Made by a program: the position numbers and the translations under genes. DNA of 64,000 nucleotides from Pusillimonas sp. T7-7 (lineage in GTDB: Bacteria; Pseudomonadota; Gammaproteobacteria; Burkholderiales; Burkholderiaceae_B), in NCBI RefSeq assembly GCF_000209655.1, contig NC_015458.1:372001-436000 (forward strand). Reading direction: 5' to 3'. The notes under the pieces are model-generated. The model was not told the origin of the DNA and did no database searches. It was given only the letters and a program-made list of their open reading frames with translations. Below are positions 1 to 7,656 of this stretch, in pieces (the first letter of the stretch is position 1; every line of letters starts with the position of its first letter).

Positions 1-59
1 GTTAGCGGCCGGGTGTGGTGGCCAGTCCGTCTAATCGGTCGTTGGCGATCAGGCTAAGG

Positions 60-74
60 GTTTAGCCGCTAAAC
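60..74. repeat. 15-base palindrome downstream of the duplicated small genes
   Basis: The arms GTTTAGC and GCTAAAC are perfect inverted copies around a single central C. A one-base centre is too short for a hairpin loop, so a protein-binding site is more natural than a terminator. Nothing else is recognisable in positions 1-149, which follow the last visible gene of the minus-strand operon. Confidence 0.3.
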
Positions 75-149
75 TCAAGTAATGTTCTGGCTTGCAAGCA
101 CTGTTAAAGTCGGCGCAGCGGCTTTCGCATCGGGTTTGCCGGAGGACAA

Positions 150-494
150 TTAAAGTGTTCTACGCAATCGACGTTGGTCTTCGTCTATTTGCACGCGTCT
201 AATAAGATTAGTGGATTCCTTAGACGGCTGGCTGAAAGCCATTATTTTTACAATGGCAAGAGCGAAGAATTTGACAGGCAACCAGATAAAGGGACGTACG
301 ATCCACTTGCCAATGAACAGAACAATCTTGCCGAATGCGAAGTTCATCGGCACTTTCTGCAGCTTTTCTGCCAGTGCCGCTGCTTGACCATCAGGCTTGC
401 CGAGGTCAATCGGCTTTGGATTATCACCAATGCCTACTTGTTCGCGAGGCCAAAAAGGCTTAAAGGCCGAAACCGTTTCATCAGAAAATTTCAT
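150..494 (-). CDS. Small hypothetical T4SS-locus protein, paralogue A
   Basis: This 114-residue protein is of unknown function. It has a conserved N-terminal FKPFWPRE motif, a GDNPKPIDLGKPD stretch at about residues 22-34, and one hydrophobic region at about residues 50-88 (KIVLFIGKWIVRPFIW onward) ending in a basic tail. It is clearly homologous to the gene immediately upstream (481..804); roughly 80 percent of residues match over the first 80 positions and only the C-terminal tails differ. Its ATG lies inside the end of that gene, a 14-base overlap that suggests translational coupling. Its place after virB6 suggests an inner-membrane accessory of the conjugation machine, but that is inference. 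I do not recognise a named family. Confidence 0.75.
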   Translation of the reverse strand: MKFSDETVSAFKPFWPREQVGIGDNPKPIDLGKPDGQAAALAEKLQKVPMNFAFGKIVLFIGKWIVRPFIWLPVKFFALAIVKIMAFSQPSKESTNLIRRVQIDEDQRRLRRTL

Positions 495-789
495 GTCCCA
501 TCAATCTATTTTTTTCACGTCGTCGCCTGAGTTCTCGTTGTTGCTGCGTGGGTTGATTCATAGCCATTACTTTCACGATGGCAAGAGCGAAAAACTTAAC
601 AGGCCACCAGATAAAAGGACGTACGATCCATTTGCCGATGAACAGAACAATCTTGCCGAAGACGAAGTTCATCGGCACTTTCTGTAGTTTTTCGGCGAGC
701 ACCGCTGCTTCAGCATCGGGTTTGCCAAGATCGATAGGCTTTGGATTGTCACCAAGGCCTACTTTTTCGCGAGGCCAAAAAGGCTTAAA
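240..789. repeat. Tandem duplication of about 225 bases, 325 bases apart
   Basis: Positions 240-464 and 565-789 align without gaps at a constant offset of 325 bases and carry the cores of the two small paralogous genes. Long identical runs are visible, for example around GGACGTACGATCCA and GAACAATCTTGCCGAA. Between the copies lie the divergent C-terminal tail of one gene and the divergent start of the other. This is a gene duplication, not a short-unit repeat. Confidence 0.85.
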
Positions 790-804
790 AGATGGGTCAG
801 TCAT
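481..804 (-). CDS. Small hypothetical T4SS-locus protein, paralogue B
   Basis: A 107-residue protein with the same layout as its downstream copy: N-terminal FKPFWPRE, then GDNPKPIDLGKPD, then a hydrophobic region with IGKWIVRPFIW followed by FFALAIVKVMA, and a basic Arg-rich C-terminus. The ATG at 804 has a strong AGGAG ribosome site seven bases upstream, so this copy is probably the translation entry point for the pair. It follows virB6 after a 98-base gap in the same direction. Function is unknown. A lipoprotein VirB7 role is unlikely because there is no signal peptide or lipobox. Confidence 0.8.
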   Translation of the reverse strand: MTDPSFKPFWPREKVGLGDNPKPIDLGKPDAEAAVLAEKLQKVPMNFVFGKIVLFIGKWIVRPFIWWPVKFFALAIVKVMAMNQPTQQQRELRRRREKNRLMGHEIF

Positions 805-902
805 AAGCGCTCCTGGAGGGACAGTTTCGGGGCATTCTATATGCTACGAGGATAGCCTAAATGTAACCTGAGTCTGTGCGGATGTACAGTGATTTTGAAG
901 GG

Positions 903-1787
903 CTAAAGTCTCCCGAGGAAAGGCATATCAACTGCTTCACCTCCCGTTGCTTTCGATAGGATAACCGAAGGCAATTTCATCAGGAAAATTGACACAAAAA
1001 TCGCAAGGATAATGACGCCCATGACCTGAAGAATATTGATTTCTTCAGAGCCGACCATATAGAAAATAATGGCCTGGATGTGGGTAAGCATTCCCATTAC
1101 CAGACTGAAGACCAGAGTGAAGAGCATCCCATACAGTGCAAAATACACTGTTTGATAAAGCCAGTTCATAAAGAATGCACGCGTCTTGGACCATAGTGCC
1201 GCAGCAATAAATAGCGGTCCAATCATAATCATCAACGCCATGCCGGCCTTGGCGACGGCCATGAGCAGTAAACCTAGTACCGTCACGAGCGTATACATGA
1301 GCACTATGATGACGGTTACAATCGCGAACAACACGGTGCGTCCGATATCTGACCAAAAGTCGGGCGCACGTTCCTCGACGCGGGTTGCCGTCTCCAGGCC
1401 AGAGTTATGGAACTCGGCCAGCCAATCACGTGCGTTCTCCGGGCTTCCTGTAATGAGTTCCATGAACCCGTCAGGTAACGCCAGCATCGCACCCATAATA
1501 TGGGTTTGGTAAAAGCCTCCAGCCTCGAGTATTCCGACGACAAGGGCGATCTTGGCGATGTGGCCCAGCGCTTTGCCAAACGGGGTGGGAATTTGCTGCG
1601 TAGCGATGAGGTAACCATAGATCAGTAGGCCGATCGAAACGCCAATTTCCAGAAATGGCCAGATTCCCGTAGTAATGCGCTCCACGTTGCCCGCCACGCC
1701 CGCGAGCAACATGTTTTCAAGCGTTTGATCTAGCCATTGAACAATCTCGCCCAGACTTGATAGCTGAGCAATTGGGACTGATGCCAT
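903..1787 (-). CDS. virB6: VirB6-family inner-membrane channel protein
   Basis: The 294-residue protein has about six hydrophobic segments, which is the VirB6/TrbL pattern. A long periplasmic loop at about residues 100-150 is followed by four closely spaced membrane helices and a short C-terminal tail. In type IV secretion VirB6 forms part of the inner-membrane channel that passes DNA from the ATPases to the periplasmic core. It lies downstream of virB4, virB5 and one small membrane gene in a co-directional operon. Assignment rests on hydropathy, size and position; sequence conservation in this family is low. Confidence 0.85.
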   Translation of the reverse strand: MASVPIAQLSSLGEIVQWLDQTLENMLLAGVAGNVERITTGIWPFLEIGVSIGLLIYGYLIATQQIPTPFGKALGHIAKIALVVGILEAGGFYQTHIMGAMLALPDGFMELITGSPENARDWLAEFHNSGLETATRVEERAPDFWSDIGRTVLFAIVTVIIVLMYTLVTVLGLLLMAVAKAGMALMIMIGPLFIAAALWSKTRAFFMNWLYQTVYFALYGMLFTLVFSLVMGMLTHIQAIIFYMVGSEEINILQVMGVIILAIFVSIFLMKLPSVILSKATGGEAVDMPFLGRL

Positions 1788-1826
1788 GCCAAGTTCCTGA
1801 TGAAAGGCCGCACTGTAGATACAGCG

Positions 1827-2156
1827 TTACTGCAAATTTGAGCGACGACGATGGCGCTGTACTATCCGGGTCAGGTTCATAGTGACAGCCATGAAGTACG
1901 AACTGGCTGGTATCCAAAGTGCTTCGTCCGTCAACTCCAGGGCAAGTTGCTTCAAGCCAGCTGCAGGTATGGCAGCTATACCTTCGAAGCCGCTTTTGAA
2001 GGCCAGAAATACAACTAAGCCACAAGCGGCTACGCCAACAGATAAAACTGTCAGGAAAAGGCCGAGTAGAGCGGTAGACCGTATAAATTGCCAGCAACGC
2101 TGGCCTGAGCCGTCGCCAGTGAAGTATGCACGGAAGATGATTTCCTTATCCTGCAT
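1827..2156 (-). CDS. Small two-helix membrane protein between virB5 and virB6
   Basis: A 109-residue hypothetical protein with hydrophobic segments at about residues 25-50 (ALLGLFLTVLSVGVAACGLVV) and 75-95, and an Arg-rich C-terminus (RHRRRSN). The chosen ATG at 2156 has AGGA eight bases upstream. An in-frame ATG at 2177 would add seven residues but lacks a ribosome site. Many VirB systems carry a short gene at this position, either a VirB7-like lipoprotein or an entry-exclusion protein. Here there is no lipobox at the N-terminus, so an entry-exclusion or channel-accessory role is only a guess. Confidence 0.65.
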   Translation of the reverse strand: MQDKEIIFRAYFTGDGSGQRCWQFIRSTALLGLFLTVLSVGVAACGLVVFLAFKSGFEGIAAIPAAGLKQLALELTDEALWIPASSYFMAVTMNLTRIVQRHRRRSNLQ

Positions 2157-2181
2157 GGTGCTGATCCTATCGTTCATGGTG

Positions 2182-2895
2182 TTATCGAATGTCTGGTATC
2201 GGGGCTCGAATGGCGTCGACACTTAACGAGCTCTGTCGGACCAACTGCGCTGACTGTTGCTCGATGAGGACTTTCTCGGCCTCGAGCTGGCGTGAGAGTA
2301 GGTCAGCTCGAATCTGATCTGCTTGGATGTTGGCTTGTTCAACCTGCAGCCTTGCTTGCAGGTCAGATATCGCTTTGGGATCGGTCGCTAAATTGATTTG
2401 TTGCTGCAGCTGGTCTAGTTGCAGCATCCGATCGCCAATACCTTCTTGCGCCTGCTCAAGAAGCGCTTGGCTGCGCAACCCTAGATCTTCGACTCGCCGA
2501 GACAGAGCCTGGCTATCAACGGCGTAGTTTCCGGTGAGCCGCTCTTCGTCACGAATGCGATTGACCGAATGCTGAATAGAACCAATAGAGCTTTCCCCAC
2601 GCCTGAGCACGACACGCACATCCGCCGGTATTGAGTTGCGGATGGTGGGATTGTTCAGAATGTCGCCAAGATTACGTGCGCCGGTGATGGCCTCGTACTG
2701 GCGGTGGGCGGATTCCAACTGCGCCTTGAGCGTTGCGATCTGTTCAAGATACTTCGCCAGAGATTCGGCGTGTTGCGCTGCCCTGGCAGTGATACTTGCG
2801 CCGTCGGTGACTGGGATCTGTCCATGCGCCGGTATTGACAGACACACCAAAGCGGCGGCTGCAAGGCTTTGCAGCCACTTGAGAGTGGGTTTCAT
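2182..2895 (-). CDS. virB5: VirB5-family minor pilus-tip protein
   Basis: The 237-residue protein starts with a signal peptide (residues 1-25, cleaved near AHG-Q) followed by a mostly helical body. The start of the mature part, with ITARAAQHAESLAKYLEQIATL, and the later motif RQYEAITGARNLGDI are typical of VirB5. Long Gln- and Glu-rich helices fill residues 130-230. VirB5 proteins sit at the tip of the conjugative pilus and help assemble it. The gene begins 15 bases after virB4 in the same operon. Confidence 0.9.
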   Translation of the reverse strand: MKPTLKWLQSLAAAALVCLSIPAHGQIPVTDGASITARAAQHAESLAKYLEQIATLKAQLESAHRQYEAITGARNLGDILNNPTIRNSIPADVRVVLRRGESSIGSIQHSVNRIRDEERLTGNYAVDSQALSRRVEDLGLRSQALLEQAQEGIGDRMLQLDQLQQQINLATDPKAISDLQARLQVEQANIQADQIRADLLSRQLEAEKVLIEQQSAQLVRQSSLSVDAIRAPIPDIR

Positions 2896-2910
2896 GAATA
2901 TCTCCGTGGG

Positions 2911-5331
2911 TTAGGATTTGCCCAGTTGAGCGACTTTTTGACAGTAAAGAGGTACCCATTTCTGTGGGTCGGGTCCGACCTCAATCCGTGCGGCCTGTGC
3001 TAGCGCGGCAACATCTTCGGAGCCGGAGAACACGAGCAAGGAATCAGGACAAGTGGACAAGTCCAGTGTGGCCGTTACAACTGCCTCGCCTTGTTTGACG
3101 ACGAACTTACGGCTGAACTCGCCAAGCTCCTTGATGAGCTCGAACTCCGCCGGATTCAATTTGAAGCCGTCGACATATTCTTCTTTAGTGGCCTTCATGT
3201 TCGGCAGGTAAAAGGCCGTGGCCGATTGCTGAATCAGCGATTTGCCCACCGGGTTGCCCGTAATGGCTTCGGGCTCCTGGGTGGCGAAGATGAATATGCC
3301 GTTCTGCTTTCTAATGGTTCGAGATTTGTTTTGTGCCAAATCTTGGAAATAAGGCGCATTCAATGCGTGTTGAACTTCGTCAAAAACATACATAAATCGA
3401 CGTCCGTCGATCATGTCCTCGGTGCGATAGATTAGGTAAGTTAACCCTGCGTCGCGTACCGGGCCTTCTTCAAGGAACTCGGTAATATCAAAACCAAAGA
3501 GATCGTGATCGGAAAGGTTGAGCTCATCTGTCGGATTATCAAATACCCAGCCATGCTCATGGCCCTCGCACCATCGTTGCAAGCGTTCGCGCAAGCTTAG
3601 TTCGCCTGATTCACCTGGAACGTTAGGCAAGAAGCCCAAAAGCGTGGTCAGCCTGCGGTTCGAAAGATCAACATACTGGGTCAATTGGTCGATGGCCTCT
3701 GAGATGGCCCGCTGCTCACGCAACGTCGCCTCCTTGTCGCCTCGGTGGGCCAGCTGAGTGGTCAACCTGCACATAAACGCAACGTTGCGCTGAGATGGCT
3801 CAAGCTGCAGATAGTTCCAGCCAGTTGAACGTCCCAGCTCAAGTACAGCATACTTTGCACCCATGGCCTCGAGCGTGACCTGCAGCCCCCGGTCCTTGTC
3901 GAAAACTGCCCCGGTATATCCAAACTTGCGTGCTTGCGTTAAGCAGTGGGCCAGGAGTACTGATTTACCAGTTCCAGATTGGCCGATGATCATCGTATTG
4001 CCCAACCGGCGCTTGCCGGTTTCATCCACCTCGTCCAAGGACGTATGGAAGTTCGCGAAATAGGGCGTGCCACTATTGGTCTTGAGCATCGTGACAGCGG
4101 GGCCCCACGGATTGCCAGCCGGTTTGCCAAACAGGTAATTGTGTAAGCCGCAAAAGCTCAAAAAGTTTTGCGAGGTAATGACAGCTGGCCTAGGACGCCA
4201 GAACCAATTGCAGGGTAGCTGTGCTCTCCACGCTGCCACGGATGCACGATCCACGACATGGCCAATAACCTCATTACTGCTAAGTACTCCCAAGGCATCT
4301 TCAGCGTTTCGGAGAGTTTCTTCGCCATCTTCTCCAAACACCATCATGGAACAATGATGTTCGCCCATGACGAATTTTCCTGCCGCTAGATCATCCATAG
4401 CCTGATTCAACTCAATGATCTGTGTTCGGGAATCGTCGCCCGAATCTTTTAGCCACCGCAATTGCCGCGCGAGAGCAGCGCGGCCATCTGCTTTGGACAT
4501 CGATGCGAATGAGTCGGTAAGGATGAACTCAAACGGCAGCGTTAACAGGTCGTTCAAGTGACCGGGCCGGTTTTTGGACGGATAGTCTCGCACTTCAATC
4601 ATGGCGAAGCGGCGCGATTTGGTCGTCCGGCTCAACTCACCCTGGGGGCCGTGGATTGAGAAAAAAGGTCGCGCCCGAGGCAAATAATCACAAAGGCGCG
4701 TGCGCAGTACCGGCACGTGATCGCGACTGCCGTTTAATAAGAAGCCTAGAAACTCGCCCGCCTCAGAAAATTGCTTGCCATCACGTTCTACGATACCTAG
4801 CAGCTCACCGTCATATCGCTTCAATCCTGCTTTAAGCTTTCGATTGATATCGTTCAATTGTGATATCGCATGATCCTGCCATCGTTGCACATCTTTGGCT
4901 GTGCGTTTCTCCAGGCGAGAGAACAACTTCATCGATGAGTCGATCATCAGTCGAACGTTGACTGTTAGGTACAGCTCGTTGATCATCGGCGGCTGTCCTT
5001 CGAAAAGCTTGCGATAAGCTTTGTCATGTTCTCGTGAGAACCAGTCGGGATACTCGCTTTCTGGGTATTCATTAACGCGGCGCCGGACTATATGTCGAAA
5101 CAAACCGAAGCCGGTAGGAAGCCCTCGCAAGAGATTATTGAGCTCGTTTCTCCAGCCAGCCAAATCTGATTTGGAGAAACCTTCGAACGTTCTACCTCCT
5201 ATTCTCCAAACTGACAGGTACTCAAGCGATTTGGTGCTGATGATGGTTGGAGTAACGTGTTGGGAGTACGGCACATGTTTGGAGACGGGCGGTTCCCAGA
5301 CTGGCCGGGTAAGTTCGGCGGGATGGTTCAT
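2911..5331 (-). CDS. virB4: VirB4 secretion ATPase
   Basis: This 806-residue protein has the normal VirB4 length. Walker A is GQSGTGKS at residues 450-457 and Walker B ends in DE at residues 651-652 (YVFDEVQHA). Further conserved stretches include NTMIIGQSG and IFIFATQEPEAI, which resembles the arginine and sensor region of the HerA/VirB4 fold. The N-terminal half is the CagE/VirB4 N domain. VirB4 is the AAA+ motor that energises pilus assembly and substrate transfer at the inner membrane. It starts six bases after virB3. No VirB3-VirB4 fusion is present. Confidence 0.97.
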   Translation of the reverse strand: MNHPAELTRPVWEPPVSKHVPYSQHVTPTIISTKSLEYLSVWRIGGRTFEGFSKSDLAGWRNELNNLLRGLPTGFGLFRHIVRRRVNEYPESEYPDWFSREHDKAYRKLFEGQPPMINELYLTVNVRLMIDSSMKLFSRLEKRTAKDVQRWQDHAISQLNDINRKLKAGLKRYDGELLGIVERDGKQFSEAGEFLGFLLNGSRDHVPVLRTRLCDYLPRARPFFSIHGPQGELSRTTKSRRFAMIEVRDYPSKNRPGHLNDLLTLPFEFILTDSFASMSKADGRAALARQLRWLKDSGDDSRTQIIELNQAMDDLAAGKFVMGEHHCSMMVFGEDGEETLRNAEDALGVLSSNEVIGHVVDRASVAAWRAQLPCNWFWRPRPAVITSQNFLSFCGLHNYLFGKPAGNPWGPAVTMLKTNSGTPYFANFHTSLDEVDETGKRRLGNTMIIGQSGTGKSVLLAHCLTQARKFGYTGAVFDKDRGLQVTLEAMGAKYAVLELGRSTGWNYLQLEPSQRNVAFMCRLTTQLAHRGDKEATLREQRAISEAIDQLTQYVDLSNRRLTTLLGFLPNVPGESGELSLRERLQRWCEGHEHGWVFDNPTDELNLSDHDLFGFDITEFLEEGPVRDAGLTYLIYRTEDMIDGRRFMYVFDEVQHALNAPYFQDLAQNKSRTIRKQNGIFIFATQEPEAITGNPVGKSLIQQSATAFYLPNMKATKEEYVDGFKLNPAEFELIKELGEFSRKFVVKQGEAVVTATLDLSTCPDSLLVFSGSEDVAALAQAARIEVGPDPQKWVPLYCQKVAQLGKS

Positions 5332-5337
5332 GTCTCT

Positions 5338-5718
5338 TTAGGAGTCCTTGTGACGGCACCATGCGCGGCGCCGATGGTAGGGGGTGGGGGTATAGGAAAT
5401 GGCATTCCAGTAGCGTTTGTTTTTTGCGATGAGTTTGGTACGCACCCAGAGTTCAAGGGTCCAGAACGCACGGTCATCATTGCGACTGATCAGCGCCATG
5501 ATGGGATAGAACACAGCGATTAGGCCCAAGAAGTAAACGTTGAACATGGCGAGCCAGCCAACACCCACGACCATGATGATGAATGCTCTAACTGGTATGC
5601 CACCTCTGATCGTGGCCACGCGAGCCGCCCCTTTGAATAGGGGCACTTCGTCTGGGTCTATTTGCCTGGGCTCTACCTGCGTTAATGACTGTGTTTGCGT
5701 GGTGGAATTCTTTGTCAT
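5338..5718 (-). CDS. virB3: VirB3-family inner-membrane protein
   Basis: The 126-residue protein carries the VirB3 signature: PLFKGAARVATIRGGIPV, then a hydrophobic double segment at about residues 43-78, then DDRAFWTLELWVRTK. VirB3 works with VirB4 at the inner membrane during pilus biogenesis. Its ATG overlaps the virB2 stop in an ATGA, and virB4 starts six bases downstream. The C-terminal tail is unusually basic (HRRRAWCRHK). Confidence 0.92.
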   Translation of the reverse strand: MTKNSTTQTQSLTQVEPRQIDPDEVPLFKGAARVATIRGGIPVRAFIIMVVGVGWLAMFNVYFLGLIAVFYPIMALISRNDDRAFWTLELWVRTKLIAKNKRYWNAISYTPTPYHRRRAWCRHKDS

Positions 5719-6026
5719 GAGAAGAACAGCTTAATGATCGCTCCGACCAGAATTCCTCCAAAGAACACACCTCCGCCCCATTGCCAGAGCGTATCTTTGC
5801 GGATTAAGTCGGCCGAATACATGAAGGCCAATATCAGACCTGCGATCGTGCAGGCGATCGGAATGATGAGCCAGAGCCACTCTCTGAATTGTTCTGCGGC
5901 ATCAGTCCCTTTTTCCAGACCACCGCCGACCTGTGCCAGACTTATTCCCGGGATCAGTAATAGTGCGCAGGCGACAGCCAATGCGATGAATAGGAACCAA
6001 TAGTGGCGGTTTGATTTGATGGGCAT
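5715..6026 (-). CDS. virB2: VirB2-family major conjugative pilin
   Basis: I place the start at the ATG at 6026, giving 103 residues. A long signal peptide (to about residue 32, ISLA) is followed by a short mature pilin of about 70 residues with two hydrophobic helices, IIPIACTIAGLILAFMYSA and a Gly-rich GGGVFFGGILVGAIIKLFF. Longer readings upstream lack pilin features. VirB2 subunits polymerise into the T4SS pilus. It is followed by virB3 with an ATGA overlap and lies 139 bases after virB1. Confidence 0.9.
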   Translation of the reverse strand: MPIKSNRHYWFLFIALAVACALLLIPGISLAQVGGGLEKGTDAAEQFREWLWLIIPIACTIAGLILAFMYSADLIRKDTLWQWGGGVFFGGILVGAIIKLFFS

Positions 6027-6165
6027 GTGTTTTTGGGTTGCTTGTATAAACAATTGACACCTCATGGCATAACGCTGGCAACCGAATTGAATCGGTACCG
6101 ACAATGTTTCATAGGGAAAAAGATGCAGACAGTCAATGCCGCCTAGTTGAGTACTGCGTAACGAT

Positions 6166-6861
6166 TTAACGGCGACCGTGATAGATGATTGATCCGACGG
6201 GCGAAAAAGCTTGAAAAGGTTGGGAAAACGCGTCCGGGCGTGGCGCATGGAACGCATCCGGTTTCGAGTTACGGCCGAGCGCGTCTGGGTTCATTTTGGA
6301 TGGCACCGCATCCTGCAACTTGGACTGTGGTGACTTTGCACCTAGCTGATGGGCGTGATCTTTGCTGCCGGTAGACAATGCGGGCACTTTGACGTGTTCC
6401 GTTGATTTGGCGCCGGCCAGGACCTTGTCGACGTAGCCGTTGATGAGTCCGTTTCGATAGTTGCCGGTGTTGTAACAACTGAGTGCCGCTAACAATGCAT
6501 CAGGACCGTTCAGTTTTTTGCTGGCGCCTTCGTAGCAATTGACCAACACACGTTGCGCTGCGCCCAGGTTCGTGCAAGGGTCGAAAACGTTCTCTGGCGT
6601 AATGCCAAGCCATTTCCAATTCGCGCTATTGATCTGGCCATAACCAGCATCGAAGTTCTTGCCTGAGTCGAGCAGGGCTTGTACCGCCTGGATGGCCTCT
6701 TTACGTGTTTTCGATTTGATGCTTCGATGTGGCTTTTCATTGACGCCAATCGCCAAGGGATCGAAGCCCGATTCATGGCGCACGATGGCCATCATTGTGG
6801 TGGCATGTACGTCGGGTGCGCAAGCCTTGGCCAATTCTATAAATTCGATCATGTCACACAT
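6166..6861 (-). CDS. virB1: VirB1-type lytic transglycosylase
   Basis: A 231-residue SLT-fold enzyme that locally opens peptidoglycan for assembly of the secretion channel. The catalytic Glu is in VRHESGFDPLAIGVN (residues 27-41), and the second conserved block is GYGQINSANWKWLGI (about residues 74-88), followed by AAQRVLVNCYEGA and ALSCYNTGNY. The C-terminal 80 residues are polar and low in structure, as in VirB1 proteins that release a processed tail. There is no clear N-terminal signal peptide from this start. An in-frame ATG at 6852 is an alternative. It starts three bases after trbM. Confidence 0.93.
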   Translation of the reverse strand: MCDMIEFIELAKACAPDVHATTMMAIVRHESGFDPLAIGVNEKPHRSIKSKTRKEAIQAVQALLDSGKNFDAGYGQINSANWKWLGITPENVFDPCTNLGAAQRVLVNCYEGASKKLNGPDALLAALSCYNTGNYRNGLINGYVDKVLAGAKSTEHVKVPALSTGSKDHAHQLGAKSPQSKLQDAVPSKMNPDALGRNSKPDAFHAPRPDAFSQPFQAFSPVGSIIYHGRR

Positions 6862-6864
6862 TCC

Positions 6865-7494
6865 CTACCAGCTCGAGTGGTTGCGTCTGAATCGCTCTTC
6901 TTCAAGCTTGCGCTTTTCTAGCGCAGCTTGGTACTTGACCATTTCCGATTCGTAATCCTCAGGGGAAACCCAATACCCCCCGTCTTCGACCGTACCGAGA
7001 TAAACCGGCGTCGTTTCTACTAAGTCGGTGTATTCGTGTTGGACATAAGCCCCGCAATAATTCGGTTTTCTATCGCGAGTGCGAATCCATTCATTGCCGT
7101 ATTGGTCGGTATGCCAGGAGCCCAACGCTCGATTGAGTGACTTTGCATCACAGCGCCCGGCACCCTTGGAGATTGCGTCAGCCAGCGAAGCCATTTCGGG
7201 TGTTTGTGAAGCTGAGGGGCATTGCTGCAAGAAGTTATGACGGGCTGCAATTGTGTCGGACAGGCGCTTCTCGTTGATTCCGTAGAAGTACGAAAGTGCT
7301 GGGTTGCATGTCGATGTGGCTCCACCGGCGCTTGACGACAGGCACAGGAGTGCTTCGCATGCCAGACGGACCGTTCCTGTAAAAAGAGAGAAGTCACCGG
7401 CCTGCGCTTGCGCTCTGGCTCCTGATGAAAGCAATAAGGCCGGTAGAACGAGACTGAACGCGCAAAATCTGCGAACGCGTAAGTGAATCGTCAT
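6865..7494 (-). CDS. trbM: TrbM-family conjugation protein
   Basis: The 209-residue exported protein has a signal peptide (residues 1-29, ending ARA-QA). Its core matches the TrbM family: LACEALLCLSS, then a Cys-Pro-Ala-Leu-x-Tyr-Phe block and LSDTIAARHNFLQQCP. Multiple cysteines suggest disulfides in the periplasm. TrbM genes accompany many conjugation loci, but their molecular role is not settled. This gene lies between the pilus operon and virB1, so it may be the first gene of the virB transcript. The C-terminal third is charged (EKRKLEEERFRR). Confidence 0.9.
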   Translation of the reverse strand: MTIHLRVRRFCAFSLVLPALLLSSGARAQAQAGDFSLFTGTVRLACEALLCLSSSAGGATSTCNPALSYFYGINEKRLSDTIAARHNFLQQCPSASQTPEMASLADAISKGAGRCDAKSLNRALGSWHTDQYGNEWIRTRDRKPNYCGAYVQHEYTDLVETTPVYLGTVEDGGYWVSPEDYESEMVKYQAALEKRKLEEERFRRNHSSW

Positions 7495-7580
7495 GATTTG
7501 CTCCTATGGAGAATATTTGAAAGTGGCGACCGGATCGTGCCGTGCACAGATAGCAGGCAGAGATTTTCATGTACAGGGAA

Positions 7581-7599
7581 AGGACGAATGAGTCGTCCT
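7581..7599. terminator. Hairpin after pilV, possible end of the pilus operon
   Basis: The arms AGGACGA and TCGTCCT form a perfect 7-bp stem with a 5-base loop, in the 162-base gap between the pilV stop and the trbM start. Only a short T-rich stretch follows on the minus strand, so it would be a weak intrinsic terminator or an mRNA 3'-end stabiliser. Confidence 0.4.
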
Positions 7600-7656
7600 G
7601 CGCATGTTTACTTGGACCAAAGTCGTAGCTGCGTCGTGGCAGATAGCAAACTGGAC

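Noticed and set aside
1..149. Start of another virB gene at the left edge
   Set aside because: No open minus-strand frame with a start and ribosome site is present in these bases.
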